Source: JAGQPD01 sp020426865
GTDB taxonomy: Bacteria > Planctomycetota > Planctomycetia > Pirellulales > Pirellulaceae
Reading direction: 5' to 3'
Assembly: GCA_041399065.1 (NCBI GenBank)
Contig: JAWKTN010000013.1
Coordinates: 1-64,000 of the forward strand
Length of the DNA stretch: 64,000 nt
Below the pieces are notes generated by a model. It worked only from the letters and a program-made list of their open reading frames with translations. It made no database searches and was not told where the DNA came from. Every line of letters starts with the position of its first letter. The stretch's first letter is position 1. Below, one piece after another: positions 15,948-24,669 of this stretch. Made by a program: the position numbers and the translations under genes.

Positions 15948-16002
15948 ATGGAACAACGCGGCCTGTTGGCTCGATCGCCGTCATATCCCCATTCGCGACG
16001 CA

Positions 16003-16533
16003 ATGTCAAAAGATTTGCCAAGAGATTTGTCAAAAGATTTTTCGCTAGGCACCGTGGAAGTCTCATCGACACCGTTGGAGCGGTTCGAGGAGTTTTTGCA
16101 GAGTCGTGGTAAGCGAGTCACGCAGCAGCGTCGTGCCCTGGTGGAAAAGATTTTCAAGCGACACGAGCATTTCGATGCGGACGATTTGATTGCGGACCTT
16201 TCGTTTGGCGAGGGGGACGGCAAGGTGAGTCGTCCGACGGTTTACCGGACGTTGACGGAGCTGGTCGAAGCGGGGTTGCTGCGGAAGATGTCGATCGCCG
16301 GCCGCGCGGTTTACGAGCACGACTATGGCTATCCCCAGCACGATCATTTACACTGTACGCAGTGCAATAAACTGATTGAGTTTCGTAGCGAGGAGTTGCT
16401 GGCGATTCGCGACGCGGTGGCTGCGGAATACGATTTTCGTGTCACGGGGCATCGCTTGATTGTCTCGGGCATTTGTTCCGAATGTAGTTCGACGCAGCGT
16501 GGACGTAAGCGTCGTCCGGTGGATTTGATTTGA
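16003..16533 (+). CDS. Fur-family metalloregulator
   Basis: A 176-residue Fur-family protein: a cytoplasmic, metal-dependent transcription repressor. The winged-helix part is ERFEEFLQSRGKRVTQQRRA ... HFDADDLIADL ... VSRPTVYRTLTELVEAGLLR. The dimerisation/metal part has YEHDYGYPQHDHLHCTQCNK, with the H-x-H and first CxxC, and a second pair CSEC near the C-terminus. Together these give the structural zinc site plus the regulatory site. Fur, PerR and Zur cannot be separated by sequence alone. The N-terminal 12 residues (SKDLPRDLSKDF) are a short internal duplication. Another start downstream is possible (none is ATG). It is monocistronic, with the large dehydrogenase genes downstream. Confidence 0.85.
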   Translation: MSKDLPRDLSKDFSLGTVEVSSTPLERFEEFLQSRGKRVTQQRRALVEKIFKRHEHFDADDLIADLSFGEGDGKVSRPTVYRTLTELVEAGLLRKMSIAGRAVYEHDYGYPQHDHLHCTQCNKLIEFRSEELLAIRDAVAAEYDFRVTGHRLIVSGICSECSSTQRGRKRRPVDLI

Positions 16534-16690
16534 ACCCGTCTGATTCCGCACCACTTGATTTGATCCCTTTCGAATAACCGCCCGCCCCGCGATCCTTCGC
16601 ATCCCACCCGCCGTTTCTTTCCCTTCCCACCATCGCCGAACGGCGATCAAAATTCCTTGACTTCCTAAAGTCGTAATACGAGGGCAAACA
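16534..16690. other. Intergenic before the split dehydrogenase operon
   Basis: No gene. The 5' end of the next gene is preceded by ATACGAGGGCAAACA, giving a GAGGG ribosome-binding site. Confidence 0.5.
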
Positions 16691-19453
16691 ATGAAGCGAT
16701 TGGCTGTATTGGTCCTGTTGCTATTGGTCTCACCTTCCACGGCACAAACGTTGACCTTGGAAAAGGGAGACCACATTTGCATCATCGGCAATGCGTTTGG
16801 TGAACGGATGCAGCATCATGGTTGGTTAGAGACAATGATCCACCATGAGTTTCCAGAACACGAACTCGTGTTTCGGAATCTGGCCTACAGCGGTGACGAG
16901 ATCGCGGGTTGGAAGGAATTCTCTCAACGACTGCGTTCACGATCGTTCGGCTCGCAAGACGAGTGGCTGGCCGGCAATTCGCCCGTCCCGCAGCCCGATA
17001 AACTATCGCCGCGCGACGAGGGGAAGGTGCGTGAAAACCGGTTCGAGACGACCAACACCAACGCCGACGTGATTTTCGCGTTTTTTGGCTACAACGAATC
17101 GCGGCGTGGTCCAGCTGGCCTGGCAGACTTCAAAACGGAAGTGACTGAGTTCATCGAACACATTTTATCGCAACAATACAACGGCAAGTCGTCGCCGCGA
17201 CTTGTGTTGTTCTCGCCATGGCCACTTGAGTACATCGACGACGCAAACCTTCCGAGCCGCGAGGCGGTAGCGAAGTCCAACGACCAGATCAAGCAATATG
17301 CAGGCGTGATGGGCGAGGCGGCTACGGCCAAGGGGATCGTGTTTGTCGATCTAACGAATCTGGCCGCTGCACGCGTCAAGGCGGCAACCCACGAGGACTC
17401 GCTGACCACCAACGGGCTGTTTCTGAACGAACGGGGCGATGCGGTCGCGGCGGCGGTCATTTTCCAGGCACTGTTTGGCCGATCGGCGCCGAGCGATCGT
17501 CAATCGTTGGCGAAGCTGCGGGCGGCAGTGAACGACAAGAATGCGTATTGGTACCAACGCTATCGGGCCACCGACGGCTACTCGACGTTTGGCGACCGAG
17601 CGTTCTTGAAATTCTCGGAAGGTCCAGGTGGTTACGGTGACGGGCTTTCGAATTACTCGGTGACGCAACGCGAGTTGGAGGTGATCGACGTGATGACCGC
17701 CAATCGCGATCGCGTGGTGTGGGCCGCGGCTGCTGGAAAAACAATCGAGCCGGATGACAGCAACCTGCCCGAATTCATACCGGTGATCTCCAACAAGCCG
17801 GGACCATTGCCGGACGGCAAGCATGTCTTCCTGTCAGGAGAAGAGGCCATCGCGAGCATGACCGTGGCAAAGAACATGAAGGTGAATTTGTTTGCCGATG
17901 AAGCCATGTTTCCGGAATTGGTCAACCCCGTACAGATGGCATTCGATACGCAAGGTCGCTTATGGGTCGCGGCGTGGCGCACCTATCCGCACTGGAAGCC
18001 GACCGAGGCGATGGACGATAAGCTGTTGATTCTAGAGGACGCCGACGGCGACGGTCGGGCCGATGTTTGCAAGACCTTTGCTGCGGATCTGCACAATCCG
18101 ACCGGGTTCGAGTTCTGGAACCGGGGCGTCATTGTCGGGCAGGGGCCAGACATCATCTATTTGGAAGATACCGATGGCGACGACAAATACGACATCAAAC
18201 AGCGTCTTGTGCACGGTGTCGATACCGCGGACACTCACCATACCGCCAACAGTTTTACCCTTGATCCGGGGGGTGCCATGTATTTTCAAGAAGGCACGTT
18301 TCATCATTCACAAGTCGAAACACCATGGGGAGCGCCTCGGCGCGTTGCCAACGGCGCGGTGTTCCGGTTGGAGCCTCGCACGAGCAAATGCGATATCTAT
18401 GTCTCGTTTGGTTTTGCCAATCCTCACGGCCACGTGTTTGATCGTTGGGGACAGGATTTTGTCTATGACGGAACGGGAGCACAGCCATACCACGGGCTGC
18501 TGTTTTCCGGTGACCTCGATTACCCACGCAAGCACGGCAAGCCACCGCAAGTCTACCAACAGCGGACTCGTCCCTGTTCGGGCGTGGAGATCCTCAGTAG
18601 CAGCCATTTTCCCGAGGAATTACGGGGCAATCTGTTGGTCAACAACGTCATCGGGTTTCAGGGGATTCTGCAATATCGCGTGGAGGACAAGGAATCAAGT
18701 TTTACCGCTACCGAGGTGGAGCCGATCGTCTCGTCGGCCGATCCGAATTTTCGCCCCGCCGATGTTGAGGTAGGGCCGGACGGTGCCATCTATTTCACCG
18801 ATTGGCACAACCCGATTATTGGCCACATGCAACATAATTTGCGGGATCCCAATCGCGATCAAATTCACGGGCGTGTCTATCGCGTCACGTACGAAGGACG
18901 CGATTTGGTGAAGCCACCGCGGATTGCCGGACAGACGTTGCAACAGCTCTTAAACGTGCTGAAAGAAAAGGACGATCGCCTTCGATATCGCGCCCGTATT
19001 GAATTGAGCAGCCGCCCCACGAACGAAGTGCTCCGCGCGACGGAAAAGTGGCTAAATCAGCTGGATGACAGCGATCCTGACTTCCCGCACCACGTGCTGG
19101 AATCGCTCTGGCTACATCAGAATCACAATGTGGTGAATCTCGATTTGCTTGGTCGCGTCTTGCGCTCGTCCGACTTTCGTGCTCGGGCCGCGGCAACGCG
19201 AGTGTTGGCCTACTGGCATGACCGTGTCCCGAACGCATTGGAGCTGTTGCAGATGCAAGTGAACGACGAGCATCCTCGCGTGCGGCTGCAGGCGATCTGG
19301 GCACTCAGCTTCTTCGACGGTGCGGAGGCGGCCAAGGCCAACGAAATACTCGTGGAATCCCTGATCTATGACCAGGACGAATACATCAAGCATGCCTTCG
19401 ACGAAACAGCAAAAACGTTAGAGGGTCGTGCCAAACAGGTTCGTGGAGGTTAG
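16691..19453 (+). CDS. SGNH-like plus PVC-type membrane-bound dehydrogenase protein
   Basis: A 920-residue exported protein with signal peptide residues 1-18. Residues ~20-260 are an SGNH/GDSL-hydrolase-like domain: block I reads IIGNAFGERMQHHGWL where active enzymes have GDS, block III keeps FFGYNES, and the final D-x-x-H block reads NGLFLNERGD with no His. It is therefore probably catalytically dead. Residues ~375-740 are the membrane-bound dehydrogenase propeller (QMAFDTQGRLWVAAWRTYPH; DKLLILEDADGDGRADVCKT; GPDGAIYFTDWHNPIIGHMQ). Residues ~755-915 are HEAT-like repeats. It has no CxxCH. The haem domain lies in the next gene, whose start codon falls just after this stop. The two are almost certainly co-expressed. 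Confidence 0.8.
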   Translation: MKRLAVLVLLLLVSPSTAQTLTLEKGDHICIIGNAFGERMQHHGWLETMIHHEFPEHELVFRNLAYSGDEIAGWKEFSQRLRSRSFGSQDEWLAGNSPVPQPDKLSPRDEGKVRENRFETTNTNADVIFAFFGYNESRRGPAGLADFKTEVTEFIEHILSQQYNGKSSPRLVLFSPWPLEYIDDANLPSREAVAKSNDQIKQYAGVMGEAATAKGIVFVDLTNLAAARVKAATHEDSLTTNGLFLNERGDAVAAAVIFQALFGRSAPSDRQSLAKLRAAVNDKNAYWYQRYRATDGYSTFGDRAFLKFSEGPGGYGDGLSNYSVTQRELEVIDVMTANRDRVVWAAAAGKTIEPDDSNLPEFIPVISNKPGPLPDGKHVFLSGEEAIASMTVAKNMKVNLFADEAMFPELVNPVQMAFDTQGRLWVAAWRTYPHWKPTEAMDDKLLILEDADGDGRADVCKTFAADLHNPTGFEFWNRGVIVGQGPDIIYLEDTDGDDKYDIKQRLVHGVDTADTHHTANSFTLDPGGAMYFQEGTFHHSQVETPWGAPRRVANGAVFRLEPRTSKCDIYVSFGFANPHGHVFDRWGQDFVYDGTGAQPYHGLLFSGDLDYPRKHGKPPQVYQQRTRPCSGVEILSSSHFPEELRGNLLVNNVIGFQGILQYRVEDKESSFTATEVEPIVSSADPNFRPADVEVGPDGAIYFTDWHNPIIGHMQHNLRDPNRDQIHGRVYRVTYEGRDLVKPPRIAGQTLQQLLNVLKEKDDRLRYRARIELSSRPTNEVLRATEKWLNQLDDSDPDFPHHVLESLWLHQNHNVVNLDLLGRVLRSSDFRARAAATRVLAYWHDRVPNALELLQMQVNDEHPRVRLQAIWALSFFDGAEAAKANEILVESLIYDQDEYIKHAFDETAKTLEGRAKQVRGG

Positions 19454-19460
19454 GCGTAGC

Positions 19461-21311
19461 ATGGCAGCGAGGTGTCGGTTCAGGGACTGGTTGCCAGCGG
19501 CGTCCATCGCTTTAGCGGTTGCTTGCTGCCTTTGTATCGCAGCTTCGGCGGCGGCCGACGAACCGGCCAGTGCGGTTCCGGCACTGATGAAGTTGCTCGA
19601 GAGCGGACGGTTGCCCGAGCAACGGCTGCCGGCGGTCATGGAAATGGTCTGCAATCGGGGCAACACTCGCGACCTGCAGGTCGTGTGGGATTGGTTAGGC
19701 ACGCCCGATCGCATGTCGCCTGAGCTGCAACGAAAGGTGCTTGACTGGTTGACGGACGCGGCCGTGACACGCAAGGTTCGACCTGACGGTGATCTGTCAT
19801 TGATCAATCGCTGGATAAGTGTTGATGTGGGACATGAGCATCCTGAATTACAGGAAGCCGCAATCCGCCTTGCAGCTGCTTGGACCGATAAATCGGTGGT
19901 GCCACAATTGCGTGATCTGGCGTTTGCTGGTGATACCTCGGCCGAGATGCGGACAACGGCGATTGCCGGACTAAGTGCAATCGACGACGTGACAAGCCAG
20001 AAGGCTTTGCGTCTATTGGCCCGCGATCACCCGTCTAACCTGGCAAAAATGCAGGCGATTTCGGGGATCACGGCGTTCGATCTGACCGCTGCGGCCGCTG
20101 CTGCGGCCGCCGTCATGTCGCAGGGGAAGCTGACGCAGGTCGAATTGGATCAGGGGCTGGGGGATATGATCGATGCATTTCTGCAACGCCCCGCAGGACC
20201 CACGCACCTGGCCGAGGCACTGCAAACGAGCCGCCTTAGCAAGGACGTTGCCAAAAGTGCCTTGCGATATATGTATTCTGTCGGCCGAAGTGACGCTGTG
20301 TTGTCGGATGTGCTGAGCGTCGCGGCAGGGATTCAAGTCGATTCGCCACCACCAACCGCTGAAGAAATCGGCCGGATCGTCGCCGAAGTCGACGCCCATG
20401 GCGATGCCGCGCGCGGAGAGGCTATCTTCCGCCGCAAAGACCTCAACTGCATGAAATGTCATAGTATCAATCGAGCCGGCGGACAGATTGGACCTGATCT
20501 CAGCGCCGTCGGCGGTTCGTCGCCCACCGAGTATATCGTCAGTTCCATCCTGAATCCGAATCTGGCGGTGAAGGAACAATACGCCACTCGTATTTTCTAC
20601 CTGGAAAGCGGTAAACTGCTGACCGGTATCGTGGTCGATCGGGACGATGTGCGAGTCGCCATCCGCGATGCCCACGGACAGACCGTCACGATACCGGTTG
20701 CCGATATCGATGAAGAGGCCGAAGGCCAAACGTTAATGCCACAGGGATTGACCAAGTTTTTGACAAGTGATGAGGTGATCGATCTGGCCAAGTTCGTCTC
20801 CGAATTAGGGAAACCTGGTCGCTATGGGATTCAGCACGACAAGACGATCCAGCGTTGGCAAGTGCGGTTGCATCCGCCCCGTGAATTGACCGCTGAGGTA
20901 CCGCATCTGGAATCGTTACGACAGTATGTGTTGAATTCCGATGGTCAAGACTGGCAATCGGTCTATGGTACCGTATCCGGCGCGCTGCCATTGCCGGAGT
21001 TGCGGGGCGATGCCAATGTCGTCGGTGCGGGCGAGTCGCCCTTGGAACAGGTTGCAATTCTGCGTGGGGAGATCAACGTGAAAACGGCTGGCCCGTTGAC
21101 GATTCATATCGACAGTTCAGCGTCGTTCCAGAGTTGGTTTAACTCCGATGAGCAGCATGATCGCACTCAATATACCGTTTCCGCGGCAGCGGGAAATCAC
21201 TATCTGATTGCACGTGTTGTGCTGCCAGTGTCACCGGAGGGGTACTTTCGCCTGCACATCACCACGCCGGACGGATCGCCCGCCGAATTTGAAATCGTGG
21301 CTGGTAGCTAA
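19461..21311 (+). CDS. HEAT-repeat cytochrome c (haem-binding partner of the upstream dehydrogenase)
   Basis: The ATG at 19461 is preferred over 19428 because GTGGAGGT lies 11 bases before it and a clean signal peptide follows (PAASIALAVACCLCIAASAA). The 616-residue product has HEAT-like repeats (residues ~35-310). The planctomycete haem-binding domain is RGEAIFRRKDLNCMKCHSIN, with a single CMKCH, then GGQIGPDLSAVGGSSPTEYI VSSILNPNLAVKEQY and LMPQGLTKFLTSDEVIDLAK FVSELG. A C-terminal beta-rich domain of ~170 residues follows. It would take electrons from the dehydrogenase encoded upstream. Seven bases separate the genes with this start. Confidence 0.8.
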   Translation: MAARCRFRDWLPAASIALAVACCLCIAASAAADEPASAVPALMKLLESGRLPEQRLPAVMEMVCNRGNTRDLQVVWDWLGTPDRMSPELQRKVLDWLTDAAVTRKVRPDGDLSLINRWISVDVGHEHPELQEAAIRLAAAWTDKSVVPQLRDLAFAGDTSAEMRTTAIAGLSAIDDVTSQKALRLLARDHPSNLAKMQAISGITAFDLTAAAAAAAAVMSQGKLTQVELDQGLGDMIDAFLQRPAGPTHLAEALQTSRLSKDVAKSALRYMYSVGRSDAVLSDVLSVAAGIQVDSPPPTAEEIGRIVAEVDAHGDAARGEAIFRRKDLNCMKCHSINRAGGQIGPDLSAVGGSSPTEYIVSSILNPNLAVKEQYATRIFYLESGKLLTGIVVDRDDVRVAIRDAHGQTVTIPVADIDEEAEGQTLMPQGLTKFLTSDEVIDLAKFVSELGKPGRYGIQHDKTIQRWQVRLHPPRELTAEVPHLESLRQYVLNSDGQDWQSVYGTVSGALPLPELRGDANVVGAGESPLEQVAILRGEINVKTAGPLTIHIDSSASFQSWFNSDEQHDRTQYTVSAAAGNHYLIARVVLPVSPEGYFRLHITTPDGSPAEFEIVAGS

Positions 21312-21349
21312 GCTGCGAAAGAAGTTTGCTGTTCATCCTGCCCTTATTG

Positions 21350-21372
21350 AATACCTCGAGGTTCGAGGTATT
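21350..21372. terminator. Perfect hairpin between convergent genes
   Basis: AATACCTCGA-GGT-TCGAGGTATT is a perfect 10-bp stem with a 3-base loop, lying between the cytochrome gene (ends 21311) and purB (ends 21379). It could serve both strands, though no T-tract follows. Its right arm contains the dispersed 13-mer GGTTCGAGGTATT, so it may instead have arisen from that repeat. Confidence 0.4.
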
Positions 21373-21378
21373 AGCCGG

Positions 21379-22824
21379 TCATACGCGCAGTTCTTCTTGA
21401 TCTCCGTCGGTATCCGGGTAACGATCGCGGATCGGTTGAATGACGTCTGCGATGAACTCGTCGACCTGCTGGGGCGCTCGGCCGACAAACTGTGCTGGGT
21501 TGAGCATTTCGTGGATGTTGATTCCAGCGAAGGCGGGGTCCAACTTGAGGCGTTCGATCAGATCGTTGGGTTTGCCTTCTCCCTTGATTGCTTGCGTGGC
21601 GGCGAGACTATGTTGCCGGATGCGTTCGTGGAGGACTTGTCGGTCGCCACCGTTGGCGACAGCTGCCATCATGATATTTTCAGTGGCCATGAATGGCAAC
21701 TCCTCACGCAATCGTCGATCGACGACCTGTGGGTAGACGAAAAGTCCGCGTGCGATGTTGGCATAGATGATGAGGATCGCATCGATAGCCAGGAAAGCTT
21801 GCGGCAGGACGAGGCGTCGGTTGGCGCTATCGTCGAGCGTGCGTTCCATCCATTGGGTGGCGAGCGTTTGTGCGGGGCTGGATTGCAGGCTGATGACGAA
21901 GCGAGCCAGCGCGCAAATGCGTTCGCTGCGCATCGGGTTGCGTTTGTAGGCCATGGCGGACGATCCGATTTGGTCCTTCTCGAATGGCTCGTCGATTTCG
22001 CGCAGATGGGCCAGGAGGCGCAGGTCGGTGGCAGTCTTATGGGCGGACTGTGCGATTCCCGACAGCACGTCGAGAACCTGGGCATCGATCTTGCGGGGAT
22101 ACGTCTGGCCCGTCACGGCGTAGGTGTTTTCGAATCCCAGCTTTTTGGCGACAAGCTGTTCCAATTGTACAACGCGTGAGTGGTCGCCTTGAAAGAGTTC
22201 CAGGAAACTGGCTTGAGTACCGGTGGTTCCTTTGACGCTGCGCGCGGCAAGTTGCTTCAGGCGGTGTTCGATTTCGGTCAGATCGAGCGTCAGGTCGTAG
22301 GCCCACAGGCAGGCACGTTTGCCGACGGTGGTGGGTTGGGCCGGCTGAAGATGCGTGAAGGCCAGGCATGGGGTGTCGCGATACCGGATGGCAAAGTCGG
22401 CCAAATGGTTGATGACAGCGACCAGGCGTTTGCGGACCATTTCGAGTCCTTCGCGCAGCAGGATCAGATCGGTATTGTCCGTTATGAAGCAGCTGGTAGC
22501 GCCCCAGTGGATGATGCCGCGAGCGGACGGGCACACGTCACCGAAGGTGTGAACATGAGCCATCACGTCATGCCGTAGGCGACGTTCATGTGTGGCCGCC
22601 GCAGAAAAATCGATGTCATCGAGATGGGCGCGCAATTCGTCCAGTTGCTGGTCGGTAATCGGCAGTCCCAGCTGTTGTTCGCTTTCGGCCAATGCCAACC
22701 ACAGGCGGCGCCAGGTGCTGAACTTGCGTTGTGGCGACCAAAGCCGGCTCATTTCGCGCGAAGCATAACGGGCGATCAACGGATTATCGTACTCGTCGAA
22801 ACGAGACTCGGCAGGCGGACTCAT
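21379..22824 (-). CDS. purB: Adenylosuccinate lyase
   Basis: A 481-residue cytoplasmic enzyme of purine synthesis. It cleaves SAICAR to AICAR and adenylosuccinate to AMP with release of fumarate. The fumarase/aspartase superfamily blocks are visible: DVMAHVHTFGD, HWGATSCFITDNTDLILLRE, FTHLQPAQPTTVGKRACLWA, TTGTQASFLELFQGD, and the signature IGSSAMAYKRNPMRSERICA, whose flexible-loop Ser supplies the catalytic base. The start at 22824 (MSPPAESRFDEYDNPL) is preferred over one six codons upstream. The signature has A for the usual P (SSAMPYKRNP), as in the eukaryote-like branch. It is transcribed on the same strand as the HD gene upstream, 60 bases apart. Confidence 0.92.
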   Translation of the reverse strand: MSPPAESRFDEYDNPLIARYASREMSRLWSPQRKFSTWRRLWLALAESEQQLGLPITDQQLDELRAHLDDIDFSAAATHERRLRHDVMAHVHTFGDVCPSARGIIHWGATSCFITDNTDLILLREGLEMVRKRLVAVINHLADFAIRYRDTPCLAFTHLQPAQPTTVGKRACLWAYDLTLDLTEIEHRLKQLAARSVKGTTGTQASFLELFQGDHSRVVQLEQLVAKKLGFENTYAVTGQTYPRKIDAQVLDVLSGIAQSAHKTATDLRLLAHLREIDEPFEKDQIGSSAMAYKRNPMRSERICALARFVISLQSSPAQTLATQWMERTLDDSANRRLVLPQAFLAIDAILIIYANIARGLFVYPQVVDRRLREELPFMATENIMMAAVANGGDRQVLHERIRQHSLAATQAIKGEGKPNDLIERLKLDPAFAGINIHEMLNPAQFVGRAPQQVDEFIADVIQPIRDRYPDTDGDQEELRV

Positions 22825-22884
22825 GCGTTGCTTAACTCCCACTGGTTGGCTGCATATTGGTCTGTTGGCTACATATTGTGTTGG

Positions 22885-24303
22885 CTACATGTTGGTAAGA
22901 TCATCGATGCCGCCAGGTCCGATAAGTTCGTCGAGAGCGGCGGCGACTTGGGCTGCGTGTTCACGTGTCTGTCCGTAGACGCGGCAAATGCGGTGGCTTA
23001 CCGGCAGATGACGAAACAGGTGATTGTCTCGAAGCGGCCGGACTCGTTGATGGGCAGCGTCGAACAGAAAATTCTGATCGCGTGCCGGGCCACGCGTGTG
23101 AGGTCGGTAAATGTGCCGCGGCATATTGATGCGCAAGGGTATGTCGTGGAGTTCGGCGGGCAATTTCTGGCGCAAGCGTCGATCAACGAGTTGTTCGTCA
23201 CTAAAAATACTGCTCTGTTCGGAAGCCCCTTCGGGAAACACCAGTGTGCGTTGACAGAGCATTTTCCAGGGAACTTCGCGATTCAAGAGCCGCATCCAAC
23301 GCTCTCCTAACTCGCGTTTCCTCACGTCTTTGCTATTGGCCCAACGGGATACGTCAACGAGCAAGGACCATTCTGTGAGGTCGCGATACGCGTGGAGGTC
23401 GTCCAGCGGTGATGCCCGCAGGATCAGCTCGTGGCCCTCCGCAAATAGATCAGCGAGGGACAAGTCAATGGCACGCACCGTGCGGTGGAAGTAGATGGCA
23501 CGGAAGAGTTCCGCTCGGACCGTCATGAATCGCAATAATGCATCCATACCGCGATCATGGATCGTCAGTCCGTGCTCGGTGAAGAACGAATAGTGCCACA
23601 ACCGATCGATGTCGAATGCCTGCACACTATAACCGGACATGTAGGCATCACGAAGGACAAAGTCCATGTTATCGATGGTGTAGATTCCGCTGAGCAAACT
23701 GCGCAGAAGCTTTAACCATTTGGGGGGAGCCTGCGGTTCGTCCGTGGCAGCATTGCTGGCATCCTTGGGGCGTTGGATCAGCCAGGCGATTTGTTGGGGA
23801 TCGAGCTGTTCGGAATCGGCGAGATGTGAGTTTGGGCTGCGACGGATGCCGCGAATGATGTCACCCAGCTCATGCTCAATGACATGTGCGCCGACGCTTT
23901 CGTGTGTCAGGCCGAATCGTTGCAAGCAGTGATCGTCAAAGAAATGGCCAAAAGGGCCGTGCCCGACATCGTGCAATAGGCCGGCCAAGCGAAGGAGCGA
24001 TTCCACGTAGCCCCGGCTGGGTACGTCGGGGCAGATCTCTTGCAGGCTGGGATAGAGTCGTTCGACAGCTTGGCTGGCCAGGTGCATGGCCCCGAGGACG
24101 TGTTGGAACCGCGTATGTTCGGCGGTGGGGAAAACGTACCAGGCGGTCTGGAGCTGATGGATTTGTCGCAGGCGCTGCAACCACGGGTGGTCGATTAGCT
24201 GACGTTCGGTGATTTCATGATCAGCCGGCCGCCCTCGATCGGTGAAGGCAATGTAACGGTGGATGGGATCGTGGCTCAAACTGACGGCATCGTTTTGGAA
24301 CAT
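22885..24303 (-). CDS. HD-domain phosphohydrolase (dGTPase/SAMHD1-like)
   Basis: A 472-residue cytoplasmic protein with the HD phosphohydrolase signature of dNTP triphosphohydrolase-like enzymes. The sequence HPWLQRLRQIHQLQTAWYVF PTAEHTRFQHVLG supplies the first His. LLRLAGLLHDVGHGPFGHFF supplies the HD pair, and YTIDNMDFVLRDAYMSG supplies the downstream Asp. This arrangement is that of COG1078 proteins. The start at 24303 (MFQNDAVSLSHDPIHRY) is preferred because the conserved sequence begins there. The last ~90 residues (HIYRPHTRGPARDQNFLFDA) are less conserved and may bind a regulator. The substrate is inferred only from the family. Confidence 0.82.
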   Translation of the reverse strand: MFQNDAVSLSHDPIHRYIAFTDRGRPADHEITERQLIDHPWLQRLRQIHQLQTAWYVFPTAEHTRFQHVLGAMHLASQAVERLYPSLQEICPDVPSRGYVESLLRLAGLLHDVGHGPFGHFFDDHCLQRFGLTHESVGAHVIEHELGDIIRGIRRSPNSHLADSEQLDPQQIAWLIQRPKDASNAATDEPQAPPKWLKLLRSLLSGIYTIDNMDFVLRDAYMSGYSVQAFDIDRLWHYSFFTEHGLTIHDRGMDALLRFMTVRAELFRAIYFHRTVRAIDLSLADLFAEGHELILRASPLDDLHAYRDLTEWSLLVDVSRWANSKDVRKRELGERWMRLLNREVPWKMLCQRTLVFPEGASEQSSIFSDEQLVDRRLRQKLPAELHDIPLRINMPRHIYRPHTRGPARDQNFLFDAAHQRVRPLRDNHLFRHLPVSHRICRVYGQTREHAAQVAAALDELIGPGGIDDLTNM

Positions 24304-24669
24304 GGATTGGATTATCGCGGCAGTGGTAAAAACTTCCCAGGGGGGCAAGAAACACGGGGAAAGGGGGGGAAAAGATTGACCAGGGTGGACCGAACCCGTA
24401 GATTTTACGCAATCGAGAGTACTTATTCAGGTTGCCTCGTTTTGCTAGAATTTGAGCGTTTATAGGTTTTATTCCGGAGACGTGGAACGAGCGGAGTCGG
24501 TGATGTCGTCAGAGGTCGTACTTGAAGGCAATTCGAAATGCCGATACCCAGCTTAAAGGGATAAAGGCATTCCCGCTCGCTGCAACCGCCCGACCCATCA
24601 ATATGAAGTTGCGTTTGAACGCACAATCTGCGGCCACACACCCGACGTGGACCGAGAAGGAGTAACGCT
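24304..24669. other. Divergent intergenic region
   Basis: This 366-base region separates the HD gene (minus) from a secreted-protein gene (plus). It contains short poly-G runs (GGGGGG around 24340 and 24365) and the A/T-richer stretch TTTGCTAGAATTTGAGCG around 24440-24460, where a -10-like TAGAAT is seen without a convincing -35. A GAGAAGGAG ribosome-binding site precedes the GTG start at 24670. Confidence 0.4.

Noticed and set aside
21208..22179. 323-residue plus-strand frame antisense to purB
   Set aside because: Shadow of adenylosuccinate lyase.
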